From DATFES01 sp035457725 (GTDB lineage: Bacteria; Pseudomonadota; Alphaproteobacteria; CACIAM-22H2), in the NCBI GenBank assembly GCA_035457725.1, contig DATIBC010000120.1, positions 1 to 64,000 of the forward strand: a DNA stretch of 64,000 bases, in the 5' to 3' direction. Shown here one piece after another: positions 8,505-17,152 of this stretch. Made by a program: the position numbers and the translations under genes. Each line of letters opens with the position of its first letter. Position 1 is the first letter of the stretch. Under the pieces are notes generated by a model. That model made no database searches. It had not been told where the DNA came from and saw nothing but the letters and a program-made list of their open reading frames with translations.

Positions 8505-9269
8505 ATGCGTCGGATCGTCGCGATCTCAGTGCTGCTTCTTGTTTCGGCGGCCATCGCAATCGGCGCATCCTTGGCGTACGCCGACGATGCGCGCGAACTG
8601 CGCGATTTCGCGACGTTGGCGCTGGGCCGCGAGCACGAGCAGACGCGCGCTGGCCGTATCATCAAGTGGGTGAAACCGGTTCGGGTCGGCGTCTTGGGCG
8701 AGCGTCGCAGCGAGGTATTGCCGCTCGTCCGTCTTCACGTCCAGCACCTTCGCACGATCACCGGCCACGACATTCGCACCGTCAGCGACGGCGAAATCGA
8801 CATTGCCGTGATCGTCGTGGCTCGCCTCGATCGCGCCAACGTGGCGGTGCACGCCGATGTGTTTCGGCGCCTGTTTCGCGACGATGCGGCATATGAGGCG
8901 TATCTTGGGCGCATCGAGCGCGGCGAGTTTCGCCCGATCTGCCTCTCGACGTTGCGCACGCGCGGCCCAAGCAGCGAGATCGGGCTCGCGGTCAGCTTCA
9001 TTCCGCTCAATCGCGGGCCCGAGGTCGTCTACCAGTGCGTCGTCGAGGAGCTAGCGCAATTGCTCGGATTGCCGAACGATTCCGACGAGGTCGGACCGTC
9101 GATCTTCAACGATCGGAGCCCATACATCGATCTCACCGAACGCGACGCGCTATTCTTGCGGGTGCTTTATGACCCGCGGATTCGTCCGGGAATGAACTAC
9201 GAGGAATTGGCCAAAGTGTTTCCCGCCGTGCTCGGCGATGCCCGGCGTGTCCTCCGGCGGTCGCGCTAG
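8505..9269 (+). CDS. DUF2927 family protein, exported
   Basis: 254 residues with an N-terminal signal peptide (MRRIVAISVLLLVSAAIAIG). The body has the DUF2927 pattern: a beta-rich first half, then a conserved Cys followed by VVEELAQLLGLPND, the SIFND segment, LTERDALFLRVLYDPRIRPGM and YEELAKVFP. The block around EELAQLLGL recalls a degenerate metalloprotease helix, but no HExxH is seen. ATG 8505 is chosen because it starts the signal peptide; the frame is open upstream inside the adhesin gene. No good ribosome site lies before it, and a terminator is immediately upstream. Confidence 0.85.
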   Translation: MRRIVAISVLLLVSAAIAIGASLAYADDARELRDFATLALGREHEQTRAGRIIKWVKPVRVGVLGERRSEVLPLVRLHVQHLRTITGHDIRTVSDGEIDIAVIVVARLDRANVAVHADVFRRLFRDDAAYEAYLGRIERGEFRPICLSTLRTRGPSSEIGLAVSFIPLNRGPEVVYQCVVEELAQLLGLPNDSDEVGPSIFNDRSPYIDLTERDALFLRVLYDPRIRPGMNYEELAKVFPAVLGDARRVLRRSR

Positions 9270-9686
9270 TACCGCGCCGAACGCGATGGCGAGGGTCGAT
9301 TCGGCGGCGTTGGCGGAACCTGGAGCCGCTCGCAAGATCGGAGGTCAGCCGTATCCATCCGGAGTGTCGATGGTCAGTCCGCGGCGGGCTTTCAGTCGAT
9401 CGGCGGGGGCGGAAACGGCCACGTTTGCCCAAATCTTCTGCCTTTAGAGAGGGGCCGCCGCCTCCTCCCTCGGCGCGCCGGTCGACGCAGCATCGTTGAT
9501 CTGGCCTCCAATCTGAGCGATTTTTCCAGTTCGGCGATTGATGCGCCGCGGTGTCCGACGGCACGTTAATTCGGCCGCCGTGTCGGCGATTGGCGGGAGC
9601 CGGGTGGGGCATTGCCCATGTACGGACCGGTCGTGTATCCGTGACGCGCGTGCCAGCGTCGATCGGAGTAGAGTAGGGGCCAGGGC
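9270..9686. other. Intergenic, no gene recognised
   Basis: 417 bases between the DUF2927 gene and the glycosyltransferase gene. I see no convincing short gene, RNA or terminator. It presumably contains the promoter of the downstream gene. Confidence 0.6.
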
Positions 9687-12600
9687 ATGGGACCGCCCAG
9701 TTCGAAAGGACGCAGCGGGGTGAGCGAATCGATCAGCCGGCGGTCCGACCCGGGCCAGCTCGCGCGCCAGGCCGCAGCCCTGTATGGGAAGGGCGACCTT
9801 GGCGGCGCGGAGCGACTCCTTTCCTTCGCCCTCGGCGAAGATCCGAGCCACGCGCACTCACTCCATCTCATGGGTGTCATAGCCTACACTCGCGGCGACG
9901 TGCGACGCGCTGTCGAGCTCCTGCGTCAGGCAACAAGCGCCACGGATGACGCCCCGGAGTTCCATAGCAATCTTGCCGCGGCGTTGCTGGCCGTCGGCGA
10001 TCATCAGGGGGCCGCGACCGCCGCCAACCGGGCGATCGCGCTCAAGCAGGACTTCGCCGAGGCGCGGAACAACCATGGCTTGGCGTTGCGGGCCCTTGGG
10101 CGGATCACCGAAGCCGAAGCGGAATATCGGCGGGCGGTGGATCTCAAATCGGAGTTCGCCGATCCGTGGAGCAATCTTGGCAATCTGCTATGGGCCAATG
10201 GCCGGGCCGAGGAGGCCGAGACGGCATGCCGCCGCGCCATTCAGATCCGCCCGCGCTTTCCCGAGGCGCTGATCAATCTCGGGATCGTGCTTCGCGATCA
10301 GGACCGGCTCGAAGAAGCCATCGATGTCTACAAACGTGCGCTTTCACTGCGGCCAAACTATGCCGAGGCGTACAACGGCATAGGCAGCGTGCTGATGCGC
10401 GAGCGCAAAGTCGGCGCCGCCGAGTCGGCCTATCGTCGAGCGCTTGCCGCGAAGCCGAATTTCGCCGAAGCGCATCTCAATCTCGCCTTTTGCCTGCTGG
10501 CCCAGGGGCGCTATCTCGAGGCGTGGCCGGAGTACGAATGGCGGATCAAGGTCAAGGAACTGGCCGCCGGACAACGCGCGTTCGCGCAGCCTGAATGGCA
10601 GGGCGAGCAGCTTGGTGGGAAGACGTTGCTGATTCACGCCGAGCAGGGCATGGGCGACGTCATCCAGTTTGCCCGCTTCGTCAATCTGGCCGTCGAACGG
10701 GGAGCGCGCGTGGTTCTCGAGGCGCATCCTCCGCTCGTGGCGCTGTTGGCGCGACTGAGCGGTGTGGCCGAAGTCGTTCCGATGCGCGGCGCGTTGCCCG
10801 AGTTCGCGGCGCATGTCCGGCTGCTCAGCCTGCCGAATATCTTCGATATCGGGCTCGATCGGTTGGCGGGCGATGCGGCCTACATCGAGCCGGACCCGGA
10901 ACGCGTCGAGGCGTGGCGCGCGATAATCGGCGACGACGGCCGTCTGCGGGTCGGATTGGTATGGTCGGGCAATCAAGGCAACCGCAAGCTTGCACATCGC
11001 AACATGCCGCTCGAGGCGTTGCGCCCGTTATTGGCGATCGACGGCGTGCGGTTGTTCAGCCTGCAGGTCGGTACGCCGTCCGCCGAGCTGTCACGGCTTC
11101 CTCGCGGCGCGGTGGACGATCTCGCGCCGCGGCTGCGCGATTTCGCCGATACCGCCGCCGCCGTCGCCAATCTCGATCTGATCATCACCGTCGACACCGC
11201 CGTCGCGCATCTGGCCGGCGCGCTCGCGCGGCCGACATGGATCATGTTGCCGTTCGTGCGCGACTGGCGATGGCTCAGCGAGGGCGAGGAAAGTCCGTGG
11301 TACGCCTCCGTGCGGCTGTTCCAGCAACCGGCGCCGCACCATTGGGAGCCGGTCGTAGCGCGGATCGCCGCTGAGCTCAAGGAACTCGCCGCCGAACGGC
11401 CGCGGGCGCGGCCGGTGATCAGCGACGGCGCAAGCGCGCTCGCCGCCGGGCGCTACTTGGCCGAGCGCGGCCGCCATGCCGAGGCGGCCAAGGCTTATGC
11501 CCATGCGCTGCAGCTTGCCCCCGACGATCCGATGGGCGCCATCGGCTTGGCGTCGGCGCTGCGCGAGATGGGCCAACCTAAGGAGGCGCTGGCGGCGATC
11601 GAGCGGGCGCTCGACACTTGGCCGGTGTCGGCGCCCCTTCATAAGCTCCGCGGCCGTATCATGCGTGACCTCGGCCGCCTTCTCGAAGCGCAGTCGGCGT
11701 TTCGACGTGCCGCCTCAATCGACCGCGCCGACGTCGAGGCACTGGTGCTCGCCGGCATGGCGCTCAAGGATCGCGGCGAGCCGGAGAGCGCCATCGCGCT
11801 CTATCAAGAGGCGCTGACGCGCAATCCGAAGGATGCCTGGGCATACAATAATCTTGGCAATGCGCTGCAGGAGTTGGGTCGCTTCGACGCGGCGCAGGAG
11901 GCCTATGAGAAAGCCGTGGGGCTCGTCGCGAATTACGTCGAGGCGCATGTCAATCTCGGCAACGTCAATCAGGCGCTCGGTCGGCTGCCGGAAGCGGAAG
12001 CCGCGTATCGCCGCGCGATTGCGTTTCGGCCGACCTTCGCTGAGGGACACAACAACCTCGGCACGGCGCTGCGCCTCATGGGCCGGCTCGAGGCGGCGGC
12101 GCACGCTTATCGCCGGGCGATCGAGCTCAAGCCGACGCTGGCCGAGGCGGTGAGCAATCTCGCCAGCGTCTTCAACGAACAGGGCCGTATCGTCGAAGCG
12201 CAGGCGGCGTTCGCGCGCGCTTGCGCCATCAATCCGGATCATGCCGCGGCGGCCTCGAATCTCCTGCTGGCGATGAACTACGCCACCGAGCCGACGCGCG
12301 ACGCGGTGTTCGCGGCACATCGCCGGTGGGGCGAGCGTTTCGCCGCCAAGATCGAGATTCCGCCGCATGTCAATTCGCGCATGGTCGATCGGCGACTGCG
12401 CATCGGTTACGTTTCGGCCGACTTCCGCGAGCATTCGGTGAGTTACTTCTTCGAGCCGCTGCTCGGCGCACACGACGCCAATCGCGTCGAGACCGTATGC
12501 TACTCGGCCGTGGCGCGCCCCGATGAAACGACGCGCCGTCTCGAAGGGCTCGCGGGCGCGTGGCGATCGCTGGTCGGGATCAACGATGAGCGCGCCATGC

Positions 12601-13487
12601 ACATGGTCCGCGAGGACGGTATCGATATTCTGGTCGATCTTGGCGGCCACACCGCGCGAAACCGGCTGCCGCTGTTCGCGCTTAAACCGGCGCCGGTGCA
12701 AGTCACCTGGCTCGGCTATCCGAATACGACGGGTCTCGCGGCGATCGATTATCGCCTGACCGACGCGGTCTGCGATGTCGAAGGCGACGAGCGTTGGAGC
12801 ACCGAGACGCTCGTGCGCCTACCGAACGGTTTTCACTGCTATCGTCCGCCGGCCGACGCGCCAAAAGTTGGCCGCCCGCCGTCGCGACGCGCCGGCCATG
12901 TCACTTTCGGGTCCTTCAACAACCTGACGAAAGTAAATCCCGACGTCGTCGCGGCGTGGGCAAATATCCTCCAAGCCGTACCCAAATCGCTGCTCTTGCT
13001 CAAAAGTCGGGCGTTATCCGACGAGCCGACCCGCCGGCGCTATTTCGAAATGTTCGAACGCGCCGGCGTCGAGCCGGCGCGGCTTCGGTTGTTGCCGTGG
13101 ACCGACAAGAAGATGCACCTCGCCGTCTATGGCGAGGTTGATATCGCGCTCGATCCGTTCCCTTACAACGGCACCACGACGACGTGCGAAGCTCTCTGGA
13201 TGGGCGTGCCGGTCGTGGCGCTCGCCGGCGATCGACATGCCGGACGGGTCAGCGCGAGCATTTTGCGCCGGATCGGATTGGACGATCTGGTCGCTTCCGA
13301 TCAAGCCGGGTATGTCGGCTTGGCGGCGCGGCTTGCAAGCGACGCTGCCCGGCTGTCGGACCTTCGCGCTGGGATGCGGACCCGGCTCGAAGGATCGCCG
13401 TTGATGGACGCGAAGGGATTTGCCCGCGACCTCGAGCAGGCCTATCGCGAGATGTGGCGCGCATGGTGCCAATCGCGTCCGACTTGA
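9687..13487 (+). CDS. TPR protein with two glycosyltransferase domains (GT9-like and GT41/OGT)
   Basis: 1266 residues in four blocks. About 20-290: TPR array. About 305-560: heptosyltransferase-like (GT9) fold with GKTLLIHAEQGMGDVIQF, VGLVWSGN and ITVDTAVAHLAGAL. About 575-880: second TPR array. About 895-1260: GT41 (SPINDLY/O-GlcNAc transferase) catalytic domain with RIGYVSADFREHSVSYF, LVDLGGHTARNRL, WLGYPNTTGL, FGSFNNLTK and DPFPYNGTTTTCEALWMGV. Known GT41 bacterial enzymes modify Ser/Thr of flagellins, adhesins or cytosolic proteins. The acceptor here is unknown; the nearby pilin and adhesin are candidates by context only. ATG 9687 is used; GTG 9720, with AAAGGA 9 bases before it, is a good alternative. 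Confidence 0.9.
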   Translation: MGPPSSKGRSGVSESISRRSDPGQLARQAAALYGKGDLGGAERLLSFALGEDPSHAHSLHLMGVIAYTRGDVRRAVELLRQATSATDDAPEFHSNLAAALLAVGDHQGAATAANRAIALKQDFAEARNNHGLALRALGRITEAEAEYRRAVDLKSEFADPWSNLGNLLWANGRAEEAETACRRAIQIRPRFPEALINLGIVLRDQDRLEEAIDVYKRALSLRPNYAEAYNGIGSVLMRERKVGAAESAYRRALAAKPNFAEAHLNLAFCLLAQGRYLEAWPEYEWRIKVKELAAGQRAFAQPEWQGEQLGGKTLLIHAEQGMGDVIQFARFVNLAVERGARVVLEAHPPLVALLARLSGVAEVVPMRGALPEFAAHVRLLSLPNIFDIGLDRLAGDAAYIEPDPERVEAWRAIIGDDGRLRVGLVWSGNQGNRKLAHRNMPLEALRPLLAIDGVRLFSLQVGTPSAELSRLPRGAVDDLAPRLRDFADTAAAVANLDLIITVDTAVAHLAGALARPTWIMLPFVRDWRWLSEGEESPWYASVRLFQQPAPHHWEPVVARIAAELKELAAERPRARPVISDGASALAAGRYLAERGRHAEAAKAYAHALQLAPDDPMGAIGLASALREMGQPKEALAAIERALDTWPVSAPLHKLRGRIMRDLGRLLEAQSAFRRAASIDRADVEALVLAGMALKDRGEPESAIALYQEALTRNPKDAWAYNNLGNALQELGRFDAAQEAYEKAVGLVANYVEAHVNLGNVNQALGRLPEAEAAYRRAIAFRPTFAEGHNNLGTALRLMGRLEAAAHAYRRAIELKPTLAEAVSNLASVFNEQGRIVEAQAAFARACAINPDHAAAASNLLLAMNYATEPTRDAVFAAHRRWGERFAAKIEIPPHVNSRMVDRRLRIGYVSADFREHSVSYFFEPLLGAHDANRVETVCYSAVARPDETTRRLEGLAGAWRSLVGINDERAMHMVREDGIDILVDLGGHTARNRLPLFALKPAPVQVTWLGYPNTTGLAAIDYRLTDAVCDVEGDERWSTETLVRLPNGFHCYRPPADAPKVGRPPSRRAGHVTFGSFNNLTKVNPDVVAAWANILQAVPKSLLLLKSRALSDEPTRRRYFEMFERAGVEPARLRLLPWTDKKMHLAVYGEVDIALDPFPYNGTTTTCEALWMGVPVVALAGDRHAGRVSASILRRIGLDDLVASDQAGYVGLAARLASDAARLSDLRAGMRTRLEGSPLMDAKGFARDLEQAYREMWRAWCQSRPT

Positions 13488-13599
13488 GCGATCGGCCGCG
13501 TACCCTGATAGTATGCGCCTGAAGGCCGGGGCGCCCGCCGCCGGCCGGCGCCGCACTAGAACAGGCGCTCCGAATTCTTCAAGAGAGAGGGAGGGTGTT

Positions 13600-13800
13600 A
13601 TGGCCGTCGCGCGCGTCAGCAAGATCACCGCCTCATCAACGAAGAGCTTCCAAGACGCCGTCGAGACAGGCTTGAAGCGCGCCGCCAAGACGCTGCGCGG
13701 TCTCACCGGACTCGAGGTCGTGTCCCTAAAGGCCAAGGTCGAGAACGGCAAGATCGTCGAGTATCGTGCGACGGTCGAGGTCACCTTCATACTCGATTGA
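13600..13800 (+). CDS. Dodecin-family protein lacking tryptophan
   Basis: 66 residues, normal for dodecin, the small dodecameric flavin-storage protein. The family pattern is clear: VARVSKITASSTKSFQDAV, KTLRGLTGLEV, VENGKIVEYRATVEVTF. The Trp that stacks on the flavin ring in studied dodecins (around residue 37-40) is absent, and there is no Trp anywhere. Flavin binding may be altered or lost. GGGAGGG lies 5 to 11 bases before ATG 13600. Confidence 0.88.
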   Translation: MAVARVSKITASSTKSFQDAVETGLKRAAKTLRGLTGLEVVSLKAKVENGKIVEYRATVEVTFILD

Positions 13801-14033
13801 CCGCGCCGAAAGGGGTACCCGCGCTCCCCACGACCAGGCGGGCGCGGGATTCTCGGCCATTGGCGGCCCGGCTTCTTGGCGCTTGGGGGCGTCCCCTTGT
13901 CGTTCGCCGCGCCGGATCGGCTGCCTCGCGAAACCTCGCGCCTCGCTCGAGGCCCTTACGTTGGCCAGCGCCGGTCAGGGCGTCGGCGGAATTCCCCTTT
14001 CGTTTCATGGCGTTAATCTGAAATCGTGCAACG

Positions 14034-14062
14034 TTGACACGGCGCGGCCGGGGCGGCTATGG
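14034..14062 (+). promoter_or_regulatory. Sigma-70 type promoter for L36
   Basis: TTGACA at 14034-14039, a 17-base spacer, then CTATGG at 14057-14062. This matches the usual alphaproteobacterial housekeeping layout. It lies 72 bases before the L36 start. The rest of 13801-14134 shows no gene. Confidence 0.7.
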
Positions 14063-14134
14063 TCCGGCGCGCTTGGCGGGACGTGGGGCGAACTTTCGCC
14101 GTCGTCGCCAGATGTTTGGACGAAGGCGGCTGTC

Positions 14135-14260
14135 ATGAAGGTGGTCAATTCTCTGCGTTCGGCAAAGAAGCGCGACAAAAACTGCCGCATCGTGCGGCGG
14201 CGTGGACGCGTCTACGTCATCAACAAGTCGAATCCGCGTTACAAGGCCCGCCAGGGCTGA
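14135..14260 (+). CDS. ykgO: 50S ribosomal protein L36, type B
   Basis: 41 residues: MKVVNSLRSAKKRDKNC, RRRGRVYVINKSNPRYKARQG. This is the standard short basic alphaproteobacterial L36 form, which lacks the four zinc-binding ligands of the classical type and has one Cys. It is monocistronic behind its own promoter. ATG 14135 gives the exact family length; the frame extends upstream, but that part is spurious. Confidence 0.95.
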   Translation: MKVVNSLRSAKKRDKNCRIVRRRGRVYVINKSNPRYKARQG

Positions 14261-14417
14261 ACCAGGCACGGCGGCGTCGCGGCCCGCCTGTCCCTTGCGC
14301 TCGGGCGCCCGTGCCGGCAGCCGGCGGGCTCGATTTGCGCTCGTTGGCGGGTTAGCCTTGAAGGTGCTAAGGCATACTCGCGGCGCATAAAAAGGCGCGC
14401 GAGAGGAGACGCTACAC

Positions 14418-15908
14418 GTGCTCAAGATGCCCGGGATCGATCAGGGCGTAATGGCGCGGCGCAAGGAGATCGCGCGGGCGTTAAGGGCCATTGTCCCCGG
14501 CGAGGGCGTAATCGACGCCGAAGAAGAACTCAAGGCTTACGAGACCGACGGACTCACCGCCTATCGGCAACCGCCGATGCTGGTCGTACTGCCTTCGACG
14601 GTCGACGAAGTTTCGCGCGTCCTGCGGTACTGCCATGACAACAAGATCAAGGTCGTACCGCGTGGCGCCGGCACGTCGCTTTCGGGCGGCGCCCTGCCGC
14701 TCGAGGATGGCGTCGTTCTCGGCCTCGGCAAGTTCAATCGCGTGCTCGAAATCGATTACGCGAATCGCGCGGCGCGCGTGCAGCCGGGCGTGACCAATCT
14801 CGGAGTGACCATGGCGGTCGCCGAGGCGGGCTTCTATTACGCGCCGGATCCCTCGAGCCAGATCGCCTGCACGATCGGCGGCAATGTCGCCGAAAACTCG
14901 GGCGGCGTGCACTGCCTCAAATACGGCATGACGACCAACAACATCCTTGGGGTCGAACTCGTTCTCATCAACGGCGAAGTCGTACGGATCGGCGGCAAGC
15001 ATATGGACGCCGGCGGTTACGATCTCCTCGGCATCGTCACCGGTTCGGAGGGCCTGCTCGGCGTCGTCACCGAAGTCACCGTGCGCATCCTCAAGAAGCC
15101 CGAGACGGCGCAGGCGATGCTGCTCGGTTTCCCGTCGTCGGAGTCCGCCGGCGATTGCGTCGCTGCGGTGATCGCCGCCGGGATCATTCCGGGCGGCATG
15201 GAGATGATGGACAAGCCCGCCATCCACGCCGCCGACGATTTCGTGCGAGCGGGGTATCCGCGCGACGTCGAGGCGCTGCTGATCGTCGAGCTCGACGGCC
15301 CGCAGGCCGAGGTTGCGGAATTGATCGGCGAAGTCGAGCGCATCGGCCGGGCGCAAGGCGCGGTCCATGTCCGAGTGTCGCACGATGAAGCCGAGCGCGA
15401 GCTGTTTTGGGCGGGGCGCAAGGCGGCCTTTCCGGCGGTCGGCCGAATATCGCCCGACTACTACTGCATGGACGGCACGATTCCACGAAAGCAGCTTCCC
15501 CTCGTGCTCAATCGCATTGCGGAACTGTCGGTCGAGCATGGGTTGAGGGTTGCCAATGTTTTCCACGCCGGCGACGGCAATTTGCACCCCATGATTCTGT
15601 ACGACGCCAATCGCCCGGAGGAGCTCGAGCGGGCGGAGCGCTTCGGCGCCGACATACTTCGGCTATGCGTCGAGGTCGGCGGAGTTCTGACTGGCGAGCA
15701 CGGTGTCGGCGTCGAGAAACGCGACCTCATGGGAATCATGTTCGACGACGACGACCTCAAGCAGCAGCAGCGGTTGAAATGCGCCTTCGATCCCGATGGC
15801 CTGCTCAACCCAGGCAAAGTCTTCCCGGTTCTGCACCGCTGCGCCGAACTCGGCCGCGTTCACATACACCGCGGTCAGATGCGTTTCCCCGACCTGCCGC
15901 GGTTCTGA
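14418..15908 (+). CDS. glcD: Glycolate oxidase FAD-linked subunit GlcD
   Basis: 496 residues, typical for GlcD. The N-terminal FAD-binding (FAD_binding_4) domain has PRGAGTSLSGGALP and IGGNVAENSGGVH; the C-terminal oxidase domain has NVFHAGDGNLHP and TGEHGVGVEKRDLM. It oxidises glycolate (or D-lactate) to glyoxylate with FAD, together with GlcE and GlcF. GTG 14418 is chosen because GAGGAG lies 9 bases before it. First gene of glcDEF; glcE starts 13 bases downstream. No glcC regulator or malate synthase is adjacent. Confidence 0.95.
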   Translation: MLKMPGIDQGVMARRKEIARALRAIVPGEGVIDAEEELKAYETDGLTAYRQPPMLVVLPSTVDEVSRVLRYCHDNKIKVVPRGAGTSLSGGALPLEDGVVLGLGKFNRVLEIDYANRAARVQPGVTNLGVTMAVAEAGFYYAPDPSSQIACTIGGNVAENSGGVHCLKYGMTTNNILGVELVLINGEVVRIGGKHMDAGGYDLLGIVTGSEGLLGVVTEVTVRILKKPETAQAMLLGFPSSESAGDCVAAVIAAGIIPGGMEMMDKPAIHAADDFVRAGYPRDVEALLIVELDGPQAEVAELIGEVERIGRAQGAVHVRVSHDEAERELFWAGRKAAFPAVGRISPDYYCMDGTIPRKQLPLVLNRIAELSVEHGLRVANVFHAGDGNLHPMILYDANRPEELERAERFGADILRLCVEVGGVLTGEHGVGVEKRDLMGIMFDDDDLKQQQRLKCAFDPDGLLNPGKVFPVLHRCAELGRVHIHRGQMRFPDLPRF

Positions 15909-15921
15909 TCGTCGCCGCGGC

Positions 15922-17136
15922 ATGACGGAAGTTCTCAAACCGGAAAATCTCGACCAGCTCCGCGATGCGCTTGCCTGGGCCGCTGCCGAGGAGGCGCGGC
16001 TGGAAGTCGTTGGTCGCGGTGGCAAGCGCGGCTGGGGTCGGCCCATGCAGGCGTCGCACACGCTCAACGTTTCGGCCATCGCCGGAGTGCGCCTCTACGA
16101 ACCCGACGAGCTGGTGCTTACCGCCGCAGCTGGCACGCCGATGTCCGAGATCGAGGCGGTGCTGGCCGCGCGCCAGCAACTGCTGGGTTTCGAGCCTCCC
16201 GAGTTTTCGCCGCTGTTCGGCGTCCCCGACGGCGTCGGCACCCTGGGCGGCGCGGTCGCTTGCAACCTCGCCGGTCCCCGAAGGGTCAAATCCGGCGCGG
16301 CGCGCGATCATTTCCTCGGCTTTACCGCGGTTAGCGGGCGGGGCGAGGAGTTCAAATCCGGCGGCCGGGTGGTCAAGAACGTCACCGGCTATGACCTGTC
16401 GAAGCTGATCGCCGGCTCGTTCGGTACGCTCGCGGTCATGAGCGAGATCACGCTCAAGGTCTTGCCGGCGCCGAAGAAGACCCGGACCGTCTTGATTTTC
16501 GGCGTCGACGCGATGCGCGCGATCGCGGCCCTCGCCGAGGCGCTCAACAGCCCCTACGAGGTGTCGGGCGCCGCCCATCTGCCCGAGGCGATCGCCCGGC
16601 GCTCGGCGGTCGACTATGTCCGTGCCGCCGCCGCCACCGTCACCGCCATACGGGTCGAAGGGACCGCGGTTTCGGTCGCGGCGCGCTCGGAATCGCTGCG
16701 CAAACTGCTTGCGCCCTATGGCGCGATCGAGGAGCTTCATTCGATGAATTCGCGCCGCCTGTGGCTGGAAGTTCGCGACGTGGTGGCGCTGTTACCCGAT
16801 CCGCACGCCGCGATCTGGCGCGTCTCGCTGCCAGCGAGCGAGGGGCCGCGCGTCGCCGCGTCCGTCACCGGCGCTGAATGCTATTTCGATTGGGGAGGCG
16901 GCCTGCTGTGGCTGGCCGCGCGCGCCGAAGGCGACGCGGGCGCCGCGCGGCTACGCGCCGCAATCGCAAGCAGTGGCGGTCACGCGACGCTGTTGCGAGG
17001 ACCCGAGCCGCTACGCGCGGCGATCGACGTCTTCGAGCCGCAACGCGGCGCGCTCGACGCCTTGACCGCGCGAATCAAGGACGCCTTCGATCCGCGCCGC
17101 ATCCTCAATCCCGGCCGAATGTACGCCGGCGTCTAA
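15922..17136 (+). CDS. glcE: Glycolate oxidase subunit GlcE
   Basis: 404 residues with an FAD-binding type 4 domain: EVVGRGGKRGWGRP, TAAAGTPMSEIE, LGFEPPEFSPLFG, GGRVVKNVTGYDLSKL. It is shorter than GlcD and lacks the GEHGVG block, as GlcE does. Its C-terminus FDPRRILNPGRMYAGV is the usual family ending. It is translated closely after glcD and 16 bases before glcF, so one transcript is expected. The ATG is chosen because the family opening (leucine-rich helix before VGRGGK) starts here. Confidence 0.93.
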   Translation: MTEVLKPENLDQLRDALAWAAAEEARLEVVGRGGKRGWGRPMQASHTLNVSAIAGVRLYEPDELVLTAAAGTPMSEIEAVLAARQQLLGFEPPEFSPLFGVPDGVGTLGGAVACNLAGPRRVKSGAARDHFLGFTAVSGRGEEFKSGGRVVKNVTGYDLSKLIAGSFGTLAVMSEITLKVLPAPKKTRTVLIFGVDAMRAIAALAEALNSPYEVSGAAHLPEAIARRSAVDYVRAAAATVTAIRVEGTAVSVAARSESLRKLLAPYGAIEELHSMNSRRLWLEVRDVVALLPDPHAAIWRVSLPASEGPRVAASVTGAECYFDWGGGLLWLAARAEGDAGAARLRAAIASSGGHATLLRGPEPLRAAIDVFEPQRGALDALTARIKDAFDPRRILNPGRMYAGV

Positions 17137-17152
17137 CGGGCGGCGCAACGCC

